Shown one piece after another: positions 1-8,961 of a DNA stretch of 64,000 bases. A program made the translations under genes and the position numbers. The notes below the pieces were generated by a model. It was not told the DNA's origin, did not search any database, and was given only the letters and a program-made list of their open reading frames with translations. Origin of the DNA: Actinomadura barringtoniae (lineage in GTDB: Bacteria; Actinomycetota; Actinomycetes; Streptosporangiales; Streptosporangiaceae); NCBI RefSeq assembly GCF_017573505.1, contig NZ_JAGEOJ010000003.1, positions 434,001 to 498,000 on the forward strand, read 5' to 3'. Position 1 is the stretch's first letter, and every line of letters begins with the position of its first letter.

Positions 1-1119
1 GCGGCGGACGAGAGCCCGCGCCTGAGGCTGGCGAAGAACGGACTGCGCCTCGCCGTCGAGCCGCTGCCACTGCACGCCGGGACGGTGAACGGCGCGGTCA
101 GCGCGTTCGGCTGGGGCGGCACCAACGCCCACCTCGTCCTCGCCACCGCACCCGAAGCTGCTCCGGCGCGCGAGGGCGGTGTCGGGGATGGCGGCGGGGT
201 GCTGACCGTGTCCGCACCCGATGCCGCGGGCCTGCGTCGTGCCGTCTCGTTGCTGGCCGCCGACGTCGCGGCCCGTTCTGACGTGCCGCTGGACGAGCTG
301 GCCTGGTCGTCCAACCAGGTGAAGGCGTCGGGTCCGGCGCGGTTCGCGCTCGCCGTTCGCGACCGGGACGTGGCGCTGGCGGAGCTGGAGAAGGCGGCGG
401 ACGCGGTGAACGCGGCGGACGCGGCGGACGCGGCGGACGCGCCTCAGCCGGAGCGGCTCGCGGTGGGCTGGCTGTTCCCGGGCGCGGACGCGTGGTCTCC
501 GGGGATGTCGCGGGAACTGCACTCACGTTCCCCCCTCTACCGGCGCGCGCTCGCCGAGACCGACCACGCGCTCCAGCCGCATCTGGGCTGGTCGGTCCGG
601 GACGCGCTGTTCGTCGCGGGCTCCGAGGAGACGGCCGGGCCGGTCGTGTTCGCGGTCGCGCACGCGCTCGGCCGGACACTCGCCGACCTCGGCGTCGTTC
701 CGGACTGGACGGCCGGGCACGGCGTCGGGCAGTACGCCGCCGCGGTGCTCGCCGGGGAACTCGACCTCACCGACGCCGCGCGGCTCGTCGCGGCGACCCC
801 GGACGCGAGCGGGCGTGCGGACGCCGAGATCGAGAAGGGGTTGGACGGCGGGCCCACCCATCTGGTCGAGATCGCCGGGGCCCTGGCCGCGCCGCTCGCC
901 GCGCCGCATCGTTCCTCGCGCCTCCTGCCCCCCGGGGCCGACGGCGACGAGCTCCTCCGCCTCGTCGCCGACCTCTACCAGGCCGGGCTCGACCCCACCT
1001 GGGACCAGCTGTACGAGCCGGACCGCCAGGTCAGGCACCGGCTCAGCCCGTACACCTTCGCCACCACCGGCCGCTTCTGGTGGCCGCCGCTTCCCCCCAC
1101 GGAGGAGATCGCCCGATGA
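1..1119 (+). CDS. Polyketide synthase, C-terminal part: ketosynthase tail plus degenerate acyltransferase (5' partial)
   Basis: The frame is open from base 1, so the gene starts upstream. Residues 30-50 carry the ketosynthase C-terminal signature GWGGTNAHLVL, which contains the last active-site region (NAHL) of type I KS domains. After a linker rich in Ala-Asp repeats (about 130-145), residues 155-330 resemble an acyltransferase: WLFPGADAWSPGM matches the usual FPGQGxQWxGM, and the end matches the post-AT linker (LDPTWDQLYE..., RHRLSPYTF..., RFWW). The AT nucleophile motif GHSxG reads G239-H-G-V-G-Q, so Ser is replaced by Gly, and the domain is only about 180 residues instead of about 300. 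I infer an AT without loading activity, so the KS would depend on another AT or an acyl-CoA-independent route. The stop overlaps the start of the next gene (ATGA), so the two are translationally coupled. The KS catalytic Cys lies outside the window. Confidence 0.85.
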   Translation, partial: AADESPRLRLAKNGLRLAVEPLPLHAGTVNGAVSAFGWGGTNAHLVLATAPEAAPAREGGVGDGGGVLTVSAPDAAGLRRAVSLLAADVAARSDVPLDELAWSSNQVKASGPARFALAVRDRDVALAELEKAADAVNAADAADAADAPQPERLAVGWLFPGADAWSPGMSRELHSRSPLYRRALAETDHALQPHLGWSVRDALFVAGSEETAGPVVFAVAHALGRTLADLGVVPDWTAGHGVGQYAAAVLAGELDLTDAARLVAATPDASGRADAEIEKGLDGGPTHLVEIAGALAAPLAAPHRSSRLLPPGADGDELLRLVADLYQAGLDPTWDQLYEPDRQVRHRLSPYTFATTGRFWWPPLPPTEEIAR

Positions 1120-1820
1120 ACCGTTCCGTCCTCGTCACCGGAGGCAACCGCGGCCTCGGGCTCACCATCGCCCGGACGTTCGCCGACGCCGGTGACCGCG
1201 TCGCGGTGACGCACCGCGGGTCCGGCGCCCCGGCCGGGCTGCTCGGCGTCAAGTGCGACGTCACCGACGGCGAGCAGGTGCGCACCGCGATCGCCGAGGT
1301 GAAGGACGCGCACGGCCCGGTGGAGGTGCTGGTCTCCAACGCCGGGATCACCGACGACGCGCTGCTGATGCGGATGCGGGAGGACCAGTTCACCCGGGTC
1401 ATCGACACCAACCTCACCGGCGCCTACCGGGTGGCGCGGGCGACGGTCACCGACATGGTGCGGCTGCGCCGCGGCCGGATGATCTTCGTGTCGTCCGCGT
1501 CGGGCGTGAAGGGCCTGGCGGGTCAGGCGAACTACGCGGCCAGCAAGGCGGGGCTCATCGGGCTCGCGCGGTCGCTGGCGCACGAACTGGCGTCCCGCGA
1601 GATCACCGCGAACGTCATCGCGCCCGGCCTGCTGGACACCGAACTGACCGGCGCACTTAACGATGACCAGCGGGAAAAACTGCTGGCCGATGTTCCGATC
1701 GGCCGGACCGCGCGGCTCGAAGAGGTCGCGGCGACCGCGCTCTGGCTCGCGTCCGCCCGGGCCGCGGTCGTAACGGGCCAGGTCATCAGCGTGGACGGCG
1801 GCGGCAGCCTCGGCCATTGA
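1116..1820 (+). CDS. 3-oxoacyl-ACP reductase-like SDR (FabG type)
   Basis: A 234-residue classical short-chain dehydrogenase/reductase expected to reduce a beta-keto acyl-ACP with NADPH. It shows the Rossmann motif TGGNRGLG near residue 8, the NAG motif (SNAGITDD near 80), the catalytic Ser of VSSASG, the YAASK catalytic Tyr/Lys motif (YxxxK) and the C-terminal SVDGGGSLG. Of SDR families it looks closest to FabG/MabA. The start is the ATG that overlaps the PKS stop, which gives full family length. Its position directly after the KS/AT protein indicates a discrete ketoreductase for that synthase rather than the housekeeping fatty acid enzyme. The exact substrate cannot be read from sequence. 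Confidence 0.9.
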   Translation: MNRSVLVTGGNRGLGLTIARTFADAGDRVAVTHRGSGAPAGLLGVKCDVTDGEQVRTAIAEVKDAHGPVEVLVSNAGITDDALLMRMREDQFTRVIDTNLTGAYRVARATVTDMVRLRRGRMIFVSSASGVKGLAGQANYAASKAGLIGLARSLAHELASREITANVIAPGLLDTELTGALNDDQREKLLADVPIGRTARLEEVAATALWLASARAAVVTGQVISVDGGGSLGH

Positions 1821-1942
1821 CCGGCGGCACCGGCCACCGGGCCACACCGACTCCGGCCATTGAAAGGTCAAGCATTAGGCAAAGAAAAGGCAAAGAAGAA
1901 CTGCCTCTCGGTGCGCGAGATGCGCAGGCCTGAATTTCCCGG

Positions 1943-1970
1943 TTGCGACTTAGTTTTACTGTGCTATATT
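1943..1970 (+). promoter_or_regulatory. Probable promoter upstream of the MFS gene
   Basis: TTGCGA (1943-1948), a 16-nt spacer and TATATT (1965-1970) preceded by TGC form a sigma-70-like promoter with an extended -10. It lies in an AT-rich island, unusual for this genome, in the 237-nt gap before the exporter gene, about 88 nt upstream of its start. It would start a new transcript after the PKS-reductase pair. Confidence 0.5.
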
Positions 1971-2057
1971 CCCAAATGCGCACAGGTGGTCACAGCTTGT
2001 TGATCGGCGGCCGCAGATCCCGTCGATAACGCCGCGAGCACACGGGGGCAGCACGGC

Positions 2058-3383
2058 TTGGACATCTCGCTTCTCCCTGAGGACGTCTCCGCCCATTCCG
2101 AACCCGCAAACCCCGTATCGCATCGGTGGACGCTGGCCTATTTCCTGGGAAGTCTGGGAATGTGGATCGGGCTGCTGTCCTCACTGCAAATACTCCTCCC
2201 CCGTCAAGTCGAGCGGATCGACCCGCACGACAAGATCGGCGACCTCGGCCTGGTGACCGGCGTCGCGGCCGTCGCCGCGCTGGTCGCGGCGCCCGTCGTC
2301 GGCGCGCTGTCCGACCGCACCACCTCCCGGTTCGGGCGGCGCAGGCCCTGGGTGGCGGGCTGCTCAGTGCTCTGCTCGGCCGCGCTGTTCGCGCTGCCCT
2401 GGCAGACGACGCTGACCGGCGTCACGGTGTGCTGGGTCCTCGTCCACGCCAGCGTGAACGGTATGCACACCGCACTGTGCGCGGCGATGTCCGACCGCGT
2501 TCCGGTGAACCAGCGCGGCGTCGTGGCCGCCGTGGCCGGGCTGACCATGCCGCTCGGGCTCGTCGCCGGAACGCTGCTGGTCTCGGGCCTGGACACCACG
2601 CCCGGCTACTCGCTGGTCGCCGTGCTCGTCCTGGTGATGGCCCTGCCGTACGCGCTCCTGACAGGGGATCTGCACGTCCCGTCAGGCCCTGGCCCATCGG
2701 GGATTGACGCGTCAGAGGTCGGCACATCAGGGGTCCGCGGGCCGGGGGTCGGCCCGTCGGGGATCGGCGCGCGTCGCCGACCGTTCAGGGAGTTCCTCGC
2801 CGGGCTGTACGTGAGCCCCAAGGAGAACCCCGGTCTGGCGTGGGCATGGGGCGGGCGTTTCGCCGCTCAGCTCTCGACGTCGCTCGCCACGCTCTACCTT
2901 TTCTATTTCCTCCGCGACGGCGTTCGAGTGGCCGATCCCGCCCGGGACGTCGCCCTGCTCAGCGTCCTCTACACGGCCGGCGCGATCGGCGCGAGCGTGG
3001 TGGCGGGACGGATCTCCGACCGCGTCGGGCGCCGCCGGGTGTTCGTGGTCGCCTCGTCGCTGTTCATGGCGGCGGCGCTCACGGTCATGGCGATGTTCCC
3101 CATCCGAGCTGCGGCGATGCCGGCCGCGCTCGTGCTCGGCGCCGGGTACGGCATCTACCTCGCGATCGACCAGGCGCTGGTCACCCAGCTCCTCCCCCGC
3201 GCCCGTGACAGGGCAAAAGATCTTGGAGTCATGAACATGGCCGGAAGCTGCGCCGTCGCGATCTGTCCCGCCGTCGCGGCAACGGCCGTCGCGGCCGGCG
3301 GCTTTTCCGGTCTATTCGCGTTCGCGGCGGTCCTCGCCGTCGCGGGCGGCCTCGTCATGCGCCCGATCACATCAATTCCATGA
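2058..3383 (+). CDS. MFS transporter, probable metabolite exporter
   Basis: A 441-residue polytopic protein with about 12 hydrophobic helices. The cytoplasmic loop between helices 2 and 3 carries the MFS motif (SDRTTSRFGRRRPW, about residues 80-95) and the C-terminal half repeats it (SDRVGRRRVF). The central loop (about 210-245) is a low-complexity Gly/Ser/Pro stretch made of GPxPSGI repeats, encoded by imperfect tandem DNA repeats near 2690-2765. The start is a TTG with a GGGGG ribosome site 10 nt upstream; a later in-frame start cannot be excluded. Between a PKS fragment and an AfsR-type regulator, it is probably the product exporter or self-resistance pump. Helix pattern and motifs are visible; the substrate is inference. 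Confidence 0.82.
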   Translation: MDISLLPEDVSAHSEPANPVSHRWTLAYFLGSLGMWIGLLSSLQILLPRQVERIDPHDKIGDLGLVTGVAAVAALVAAPVVGALSDRTTSRFGRRRPWVAGCSVLCSAALFALPWQTTLTGVTVCWVLVHASVNGMHTALCAAMSDRVPVNQRGVVAAVAGLTMPLGLVAGTLLVSGLDTTPGYSLVAVLVLVMALPYALLTGDLHVPSGPGPSGIDASEVGTSGVRGPGVGPSGIGARRRPFREFLAGLYVSPKENPGLAWAWGGRFAAQLSTSLATLYLFYFLRDGVRVADPARDVALLSVLYTAGAIGASVVAGRISDRVGRRRVFVVASSLFMAAALTVMAMFPIRAAAMPAALVLGAGYGIYLAIDQALVTQLLPRARDRAKDLGVMNMAGSCAVAICPAVAATAVAAGGFSGLFAFAAVLAVAGGLVMRPITSIP

Positions 3384-3454
3384 ATTGCAGATAAACATCC
3401 CCAGAACAAAGGCAGCTCGCTGAATTCCGTTCCCGGCAGGAGTGATAGCGACCA

Positions 3455-6400
3455 ATGTCCGCAGAAGGTATTCGCTTCCAAATATTGGGACGGCCGGCGA
3501 TCACCGCCGGCGGGATCCCGGTCGCGCCGCCCAGATCGCCCGTGCTCCAGGGGCTGTTCGGCGCGTTCCTGCTCGCCGGCGGCGAGCCGCTGACCACCGA
3601 ACGGCTCACCCGGCTGGTGTGGGTCGACCGCGCGGGCAAGACGAGCCGCGCCTCGGTCCACGTGGGCGTCTCCCGGCTGCGCAAATGGCTGGTGGAGCTG
3701 GGGGTCGACGAGGTTCCCGGCGCCGCCGGCCTCTCGATCGACTACGCCGACGGCTACCTGCTGCGCGGCCTCGGGGACAACGTCGACCTGTGCCGGTTCC
3801 GCGACCTCGCCGTGAAGGCGCACGCGCTGGCCGACCCGGACGCGCGGTGCCGCGCGCTCGCCGAGGCCCTGGAGCTGCGCCGGGGCCCGATCCTCGCGGG
3901 CACGGCGTACCTCGACCGGAGCGACCAGCTGGTGCGCGCGGCCGAGCAGGACATCCGTACGGCCGTCATGGACCTGGCCGACAGCGCCCTGCACACCGGC
4001 ACCCCCGGCGACGCGATCGTCGCGGTGACCGGGCTGGCCGACGAGCTCCCGTTCGACGAACCGCTGCACGCCGCGCTGATCGACCTGCTGGCGGCGAGCG
4101 ACCGGCCCGCCGAGGCGCTGCAGGCCTACCGGCGGCTCCGCGACCGGATCGAGAACGAGCTCGGCGTCGAGCCGAGCGGCCAGGTCCAGGAGTCGCACCT
4201 GCGCGTGCTGGCCGCCGACCAGCCGCTCGCCGCCGATCTGGAGAGCGGCGCGGAGACCCGCGCGCCTCAGGTCCCGGTGCCCGCGCAGCTCCCGCCCGAC
4301 ATCCCCGACTTCACGGGCCGGGTCGACGAGATCGCGTTCCTCCTCGAAAGCCTCGCCGGTGACGGCCTCGCCGGGCCGGACGGCGCCAGGCGGACGCAGG
4401 CACCGGCGGTCGCGGCGGTCCCCGGCATGGGCGGGATCGGCAAGTCCACGCTCGCCGTGCACGTCGCGCACCTGCTGAAGAACAGCTTCCCCGACGGGCA
4501 GCTCTACGCGGACCTGCACGGCGACTCCGAGGCCCCGGCCGACCCCGCCGAGGTGCTCGACCGGTTCCTGCGCACGCTCGGCACGAGCGGCTCGGGCGTA
4601 CCGGCGACGCTGGAGGAACGGACCGCGCTCTTCCGCAGCCGGCTCGCGGGCCGCCGGATCCTCGTTCTGCTCGACAACGCCGCCGCCGAGGACCAGGTGC
4701 GCCCGCTGCTGCCGGGCACGCCGGACGCGGCGGTGCTGATCACCAGCCGCACGCTCCTCACCGGGCTGGAGGGCGCGACGCTCCTGAACCTCGGCGTGCT
4801 ACCTCCCGCGCACGCCGTCGCGCTGCTCAGCCGGGTCATCGGCGAGCGGCGGGTCGCGGCGGAGCCCACCAGCGCGATGGAGATCGTACGGCTGTGCGGG
4901 CACATCCCCCTCGCGGTGCGCATCGCGGCGGCGCGGCTGCTCGGGCGGCCGCACTGGACGCTGGCGTTCCTCGCCGACATGCTCCGGCAGGAGCGGCGGC
5001 GGCTGGACGAGCTGGCGGTCGGCGACATGGAGGTACGGGCCGGGTTCGCGATGAGCTACCGGCTGCTGCCCGAGCCGACGCGGCGCGCGTTCCGGTCGAT
5101 CGGGCTGCTCGAGGCGCCCGACTTCGCGTCCTGGGCCGTGATGGCGCTCCTGGACGTGTCGCTGGCCGAGGCGCAGCGGCACCTGGAGCTGCTGATCGAC
5201 GCGCATCTGGTGAACGTCGTCGGCATCGACGGGACGGGCCAGCTCCGCTACCGCGTGCACGATCTCATCCGGTTGTACGCGCGGGAACGTTCTGAGGAGG
5301 AGGACGACCCGGCGGACACCTCGGCCGCGCTCGAACGCGCCCTCGGGGCGTGGTTGTGGCTGGCCGAGCAGGCGGCGGACCGCGTGCCGGGCCCCTGTTA
5401 CGCGGCGATGCACGGGAAGGCGCCGCGCTGGACGTTCGCGCAGCCCGTCGCGGGCCGGCTGCTCGGCGACTCGGTGCGCTGGTTCACCGCCGAACGCGCC
5501 GCGCTGCTGGCCGCGGTTCACCAGGCGTGCGAGCTGCGGCTCGACGAGCTGGCCTGGGACCTGGCGGCGTCCCTGGAGAAGTACTTCGACATCCGTGGCA
5601 TGTACGACGACTGGCGCTTCGCGCACGAGTCCGCGCTGCGGCTGTGCCAGGAGACCGGCAACCAGCGCGGCGAGGCGGTCCTGATGCGCGGGCTGATGGA
5701 GGTGACGACGTGGGCGTCGCCCAGCTGTTCCGGCGCGGCGATGGACTCCATGCGCGAGTCCGGGGAGGAACTGCTGCGGCACTTCACCGAGCTCGGCGAC
5801 CGGTGCGGGATGGCCGACGCGCTGGTCGCGATCACCTGGGGCCTGGTGGCGCAGGGCGCGCAGTCGGAGGCCCTCACGTCCGCGGAACGCGCACTGCACC
5901 TGTCCGAAACGGCCGCATACCCAGCGGGCGAAGCGCGAGCTCTCCACGTGATGGCCATCGCGTACGGCGAGGAGAACGTGGACCGCGCCCTCCCCTGCCT
6001 GGAACGCGCGCTGCCGCTCGCGAGAACCCTCGGCAATCCCCGTTTCGTGGCCACGGTCCTGCAGTTCCTCGGCGCGGGCCATGCGCTCTCGGGCCACGTC
6101 GACACCGGCCGCGACCTGCTGAACACCTCGATCGCGATGGCACGCGAACTCGACGACCGCTACCTGGAGACGTTCTCGCTGATCTATCTCGCCAAGCTGC
6201 TCGCCGCGCTCGGCGACGGCCAGGCCATGCCCACCGCCGAACTGGCGCTGGCCTACAGCGAGGCGGGCAACTTCCAGCACCATCTCGCCGAGTCCCTGGC
6301 CGTGCTCGGCGAGCTGCACCTGGCGGCGGGCGACCACGTGAGGGCGATCGCGCTCCTGGAACGATCCGTACGGACCTGGCGTACGCGCGGCTGGCTCCCG

Positions 6401-6526
6401 TTCCTCGCCAAGACCCTGCGAACGCTCGGCGAGGCGCACGCCGCCGCCGGCGACGAAGCGGCCGCCCAGCGGGCCTGGCGCGAGGCCGGTGAGGTCTACC
6501 CCCAGGCCGACGAATATTGCCGATAA
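3455..6526 (+). CDS. AfsR/SARP-family transcriptional activator with BTAD, NB-ARC and TPR domains
   Basis: A 1023-residue large SARP. Residues 1-95 form the OmpR-like winged helix; about 105-250 is the bacterial transcriptional activator domain (BTAD), ending in the typical EALQAYRRLRDRIENELGVEPS stretch region. Residues 285-560 are an NB-ARC/STAND ATPase with P-loop GMGGIGKST (about 323-331), Walker B RILVLLDN (about 401), a sensor LITSR, and the GLPL-equivalent HIPLAVRIAA. The rest (about 640-1015) is helical TPR-like repeats. Such proteins bind direct repeats near -35 elements of biosynthetic promoters in an ATP-dependent way. Next to PKS and MFS genes it is most likely the pathway-specific activator. 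The ATG at 3455 follows GGCAGGAG-like sequence and gives a full wHTH. No TTA codon was noticed, but I did not check every codon. Confidence 0.92.
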   Translation: MSAEGIRFQILGRPAITAGGIPVAPPRSPVLQGLFGAFLLAGGEPLTTERLTRLVWVDRAGKTSRASVHVGVSRLRKWLVELGVDEVPGAAGLSIDYADGYLLRGLGDNVDLCRFRDLAVKAHALADPDARCRALAEALELRRGPILAGTAYLDRSDQLVRAAEQDIRTAVMDLADSALHTGTPGDAIVAVTGLADELPFDEPLHAALIDLLAASDRPAEALQAYRRLRDRIENELGVEPSGQVQESHLRVLAADQPLAADLESGAETRAPQVPVPAQLPPDIPDFTGRVDEIAFLLESLAGDGLAGPDGARRTQAPAVAAVPGMGGIGKSTLAVHVAHLLKNSFPDGQLYADLHGDSEAPADPAEVLDRFLRTLGTSGSGVPATLEERTALFRSRLAGRRILVLLDNAAAEDQVRPLLPGTPDAAVLITSRTLLTGLEGATLLNLGVLPPAHAVALLSRVIGERRVAAEPTSAMEIVRLCGHIPLAVRIAAARLLGRPHWTLAFLADMLRQERRRLDELAVGDMEVRAGFAMSYRLLPEPTRRAFRSIGLLEAPDFASWAVMALLDVSLAEAQRHLELLIDAHLVNVVGIDGTGQLRYRVHDLIRLYARERSEEEDDPADTSAALERALGAWLWLAEQAADRVPGPCYAAMHGKAPRWTFAQPVAGRLLGDSVRWFTAERAALLAAVHQACELRLDELAWDLAASLEKYFDIRGMYDDWRFAHESALRLCQETGNQRGEAVLMRGLMEVTTWASPSCSGAAMDSMRESGEELLRHFTELGDRCGMADALVAITWGLVAQGAQSEALTSAERALHLSETAAYPAGEARALHVMAIAYGEENVDRALPCLERALPLARTLGNPRFVATVLQFLGAGHALSGHVDTGRDLLNTSIAMARELDDRYLETFSLIYLAKLLAALGDGQAMPTAELALAYSEAGNFQHHLAESLAVLGELHLAAGDHVRAIALLERSVRTWRTRGWLPFLAKTLRTLGEAHAAAGDEAAAQRAWREAGEVYPQADEYCR

Positions 6527-6641
6527 ACCCAGTAGAAAATAGCTGTTGAATCCCGCCACTCCTCGTTAGCCAGAGGTAAGGGCGGACTCGCTAGCGTCAG
6601 CCGAGCCGGCATTCCGCTACCTCATCGGGGGATGACCCACA

Positions 6642-7256
6642 ATGCAGGCCCGGACGACCAGCTCCCGTACCCGCCTGACCGACCCGACGAACCGCTACGA
6701 ACTGCTCGCGGCCCACCTCGCCGCCGCCCGCCACGAGATCCTCGCCGTGATCCCCGCCTGGCCCGCCCCGCTGCGCCGCGCCTGCCTCCGCCCCCGCGCC
6801 TCCCGGGGCCCGCACGGCCGCATCATCGTCTCCCGTTCCTGCCTCCTCCAGGTCCCGCGTCCCGAGGACGGCCCCGAGATCCGCCTGGCCGACGACCACC
6901 GCACCCTCCTCCTGGTGATCGACCGCCGCAGCGCCGTCCACTGGGACCCCGCCAACCGCAACGGCACCGGCCCCACGATCCGCCCCATCGCCGACGTGGC
7001 CCCCCTCGTCAACCTCTTCGAAGACCACTGGTCCCGCGCAGCGCCGCTGGGCGCCGCCCCCTCCTGGCCCGTCAGCGACCTGGAACAGCGCATCGTCCGC
7101 CACCTGGCCTCAGGCATGACCGACGAGGCCGCCGCGAACGCCCTCCGCATCTCCACCCGCACCGTCCAACGCCACGTCCGCACCATGATGGAACGCCACG
7201 GCGCCCGCAGCCGCCTGGAACTAGGCGTCCACCTGGCCAACGCCGACCTCGTCTAA
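6642..7256 (+). CDS. LuxR-family HTH regulator
   Basis: A 204-residue protein whose last 65 residues are a GerE/LuxR helix-turn-helix (SDLEQRIVRHLASGMTDEAA, then STRTVQRHVRTMMERHGARS). The N-terminal 135 residues are not a recognisable receiver, PAS or GAF domain. They carry many Arg and a region (IIVSRSCLLQVPRPE) that resembles the phospholipase D-like or TrmB-associated sensor of some actinomycete LuxR orphans, but I cannot assign it. The ATG follows a GGGGGA ribosome site. Its stop overlaps the stop region of the convergent MFS gene (7253). Placed 115 nt after the SARP gene, it may be a second regulator of the PKS edge. Confidence 0.82.
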   Translation: MQARTTSSRTRLTDPTNRYELLAAHLAAARHEILAVIPAWPAPLRRACLRPRASRGPHGRIIVSRSCLLQVPRPEDGPEIRLADDHRTLLLVIDRRSAVHWDPANRNGTGPTIRPIADVAPLVNLFEDHWSRAAPLGAAPSWPVSDLEQRIVRHLASGMTDEAAANALRISTRTVQRHVRTMMERHGARSRLELGVHLANADLV

Positions 7257-8416
7257 CCCCTCCTCCGGCTCAGGGCGAGGGCGGTCAGGGTCAGGGCCGC
7301 GGCCAGGGTCCACCAGCCGAATCGGTAGGTGTGCGTCAGGTCGTGGGCGAGGCCTATCAATGGGGGCAGGCTGATGATGGCCACCTGATTGGCCGCCATG
7401 GCCGCTCCCAGAGCGCGGCCTGTCGCATGGCCGGGGGCCGCATCGGCGATGTGGGCTACCCAAGGGCCGTACCAGCCAAGGCTCCAGAATCCCGCGAAGG
7501 CCGTTGCCGCTGCTAGGGCGAGGGCCGGGGTCGTCGGTGGGAGCACGGGGAGGAACAGCAGGGCTGCGGCGGAGGCGGCCATGCAGTAGCGGACTATCTG
7601 GAGACGTGAGGCTTGCGTGCGGTCGCTCCAGGCGGCCAGGAGAATGCGGCCTGCGACTCCTGCGGTTTGCATAACGGTCAGCAGGAGGGCGCTTTCGGAG
7701 AGGGAACGGTGGAAGTGCTCCCGGGTGAAGAGCATGAGGTGGGCCGTTAAGGCGAACTGCGTTCCGACCAGCGGGACGCCTGAGATGAGAATGGGCCTCA
7801 GCCAGGGTTCCCGCAGGGTCTCGATGAGGCGCGCTAGTAGGGACGTGCGCGTGCGGTTTTGTGTTTTCGGGGCTCGGTAAATCAGGGTGAACGTGGCGCC
7901 GCCCGCCAGGGCTACGCAGGCGGCCAGGGTGAAGGCCGTACGCCAGCCGAGGGCGGGCAGAACGGCCGCCGCCACTGCGCCGCCAATGGGCAGGCCCGCT
8001 TGGCGGATGCCCATGGCCACCCCGCGATGGTCGGGAAACCACACGGAGATGGACTTGCTGCCGCCGGGCTGGACCGTGCTGTAGCCGGCACCGGCGAGCA
8101 CCAGGCAGGCGAGGACGACGGCGTAGTTCGGCGCGGCCGCCGCCCCGCTCAGGCCCAGGGCCATGATGAGCGAGCCGGCGGCCAGCACCCAGCGTTCACC
8201 GTGCCGGTCGACCAGGTCGCCGACGACGAACAGCGACACGACCGGCGCCGCGCCGACGGCCGAGACCAGCAGGCCGGTCGCGGCGCCGGACAGGCCGAAC
8301 GCGTCGTGCATCGCGCCGGTGAGCGCGGCCAGCCCCTGGGTGGCGAACGCCGCCGTCACCTGGACGGTCGTCACCAGCGCCAGTACGGTCCACCGCGTCA
8401 GTCGCGGCTCGGCCAT
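7253..8416 (-). CDS. MFS transporter (NarK/CynX-like fold), third gene of the diiron-nitroreductase operon
   Basis: A 387-residue, 12-helix MFS protein. It starts MAEPRLTRW..., has the loop motif GDLVDRHGERW between helices 2 and 3, a PGGSKSISVWFPDHRGVAMG segment typical of the nitrate/cyanate/oxalate branch, and a positively charged stop (ALSRRRG). The ATG lies inside the 3' end of the nitroreductase gene (19-nt overlap), so it is translated with it. It probably exports or imports the small molecule handled by the two upstream enzymes. Direction and substrate are unknown. Confidence 0.83.
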   Translation of the reverse strand: MAEPRLTRWTVLALVTTVQVTAAFATQGLAALTGAMHDAFGLSGAATGLLVSAVGAAPVVSLFVVGDLVDRHGERWVLAAGSLIMALGLSGAAAAPNYAVVLACLVLAGAGYSTVQPGGSKSISVWFPDHRGVAMGIRQAGLPIGGAVAAAVLPALGWRTAFTLAACVALAGGATFTLIYRAPKTQNRTRTSLLARLIETLREPWLRPILISGVPLVGTQFALTAHLMLFTREHFHRSLSESALLLTVMQTAGVAGRILLAAWSDRTQASRLQIVRYCMAASAAALLFLPVLPPTTPALALAAATAFAGFWSLGWYGPWVAHIADAAPGHATGRALGAAMAANQVAIISLPPLIGLAHDLTHTYRFGWWTLAAALTLTALALSRRRG

Positions 8417-8961
8417 GACCAGGACAGATCGTCCCGATGGACCCTCTTCGGTGCCGAAAGACCGCTCTCGGACGCGGTCCCGAGGTAGACGAAGCCCACG
8501 ATGTCGTCGCCCTCACCGAACCCCAGCGCCTGCTTGACCTCCACATCCCGTGCCGGCCAGCCCGTACGCCAGATGGAGCCGTAGCCGAGCGCGGTGGCCG
8601 CCAGCAGCAGGTTCTGCGTGGCGGCCGAGGTGGCCGCGAGCCGCTCCTGGCGCGGCACCGGATCGCTCTCGCCCGCCACGCACACCGTGACGATGACCAG
8701 CGGCGCCCGGTCCAGACGCGCACGTTCACGCGCGGGGTCCGAGCCGCCGGCCCTGAGCCGGTGCGCCTTCTCCAGAACGTCCCGGAAGGCGTCTTTGCCC
8801 GCCCCTTCAAGCGTCACGAACCGCCAGGGCACCCGGAGCCCGTGATCGGGCGCCGCACACGCCGCCGCGATCATCTCCGCGATCTCCAAGGGCGCCGGCG
8901 CGGGCTCGACCAGGACCGGATGGGACCGGCGCCGATGGATCGCCTCCAGCACGTCCATCAT
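8398..8961 (-). CDS. Nitroreductase-family FMN oxidoreductase
   Basis: A 187-residue nitroreductase-fold protein: MMDVLEAIHRRRSHP at the N-terminus (FMN phosphate-binding Arg cluster), a central PWRFVTLEG strand, LLLAATALGYGSIWRTG (the typical helix plus flavin-binding GxGxxW) and a C-terminal IVGFVYLGT strand. Size and motifs match the small YdjA-like branch. The start overlaps the stop of the upstream diiron gene as ATGA, so strict coupling is expected. Such enzymes reduce nitro, enone or iminium groups or oxidise azolines with FMN. Paired with a heme-oxygenase-like diiron enzyme, a joint redox tailoring of a small molecule is likely. Confidence 0.88.
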   Translation of the reverse strand: MMDVLEAIHRRRSHPVLVEPAPAPLEIAEMIAAACAAPDHGLRVPWRFVTLEGAGKDAFRDVLEKAHRLRAGGSDPARERARLDRAPLVIVTVCVAGESDPVPRQERLAATSAATQNLLLAATALGYGSIWRTGWPARDVEVKQALGFGEGDDIVGFVYLGTASESGLSAPKRVHRDDLSWSWPSRD

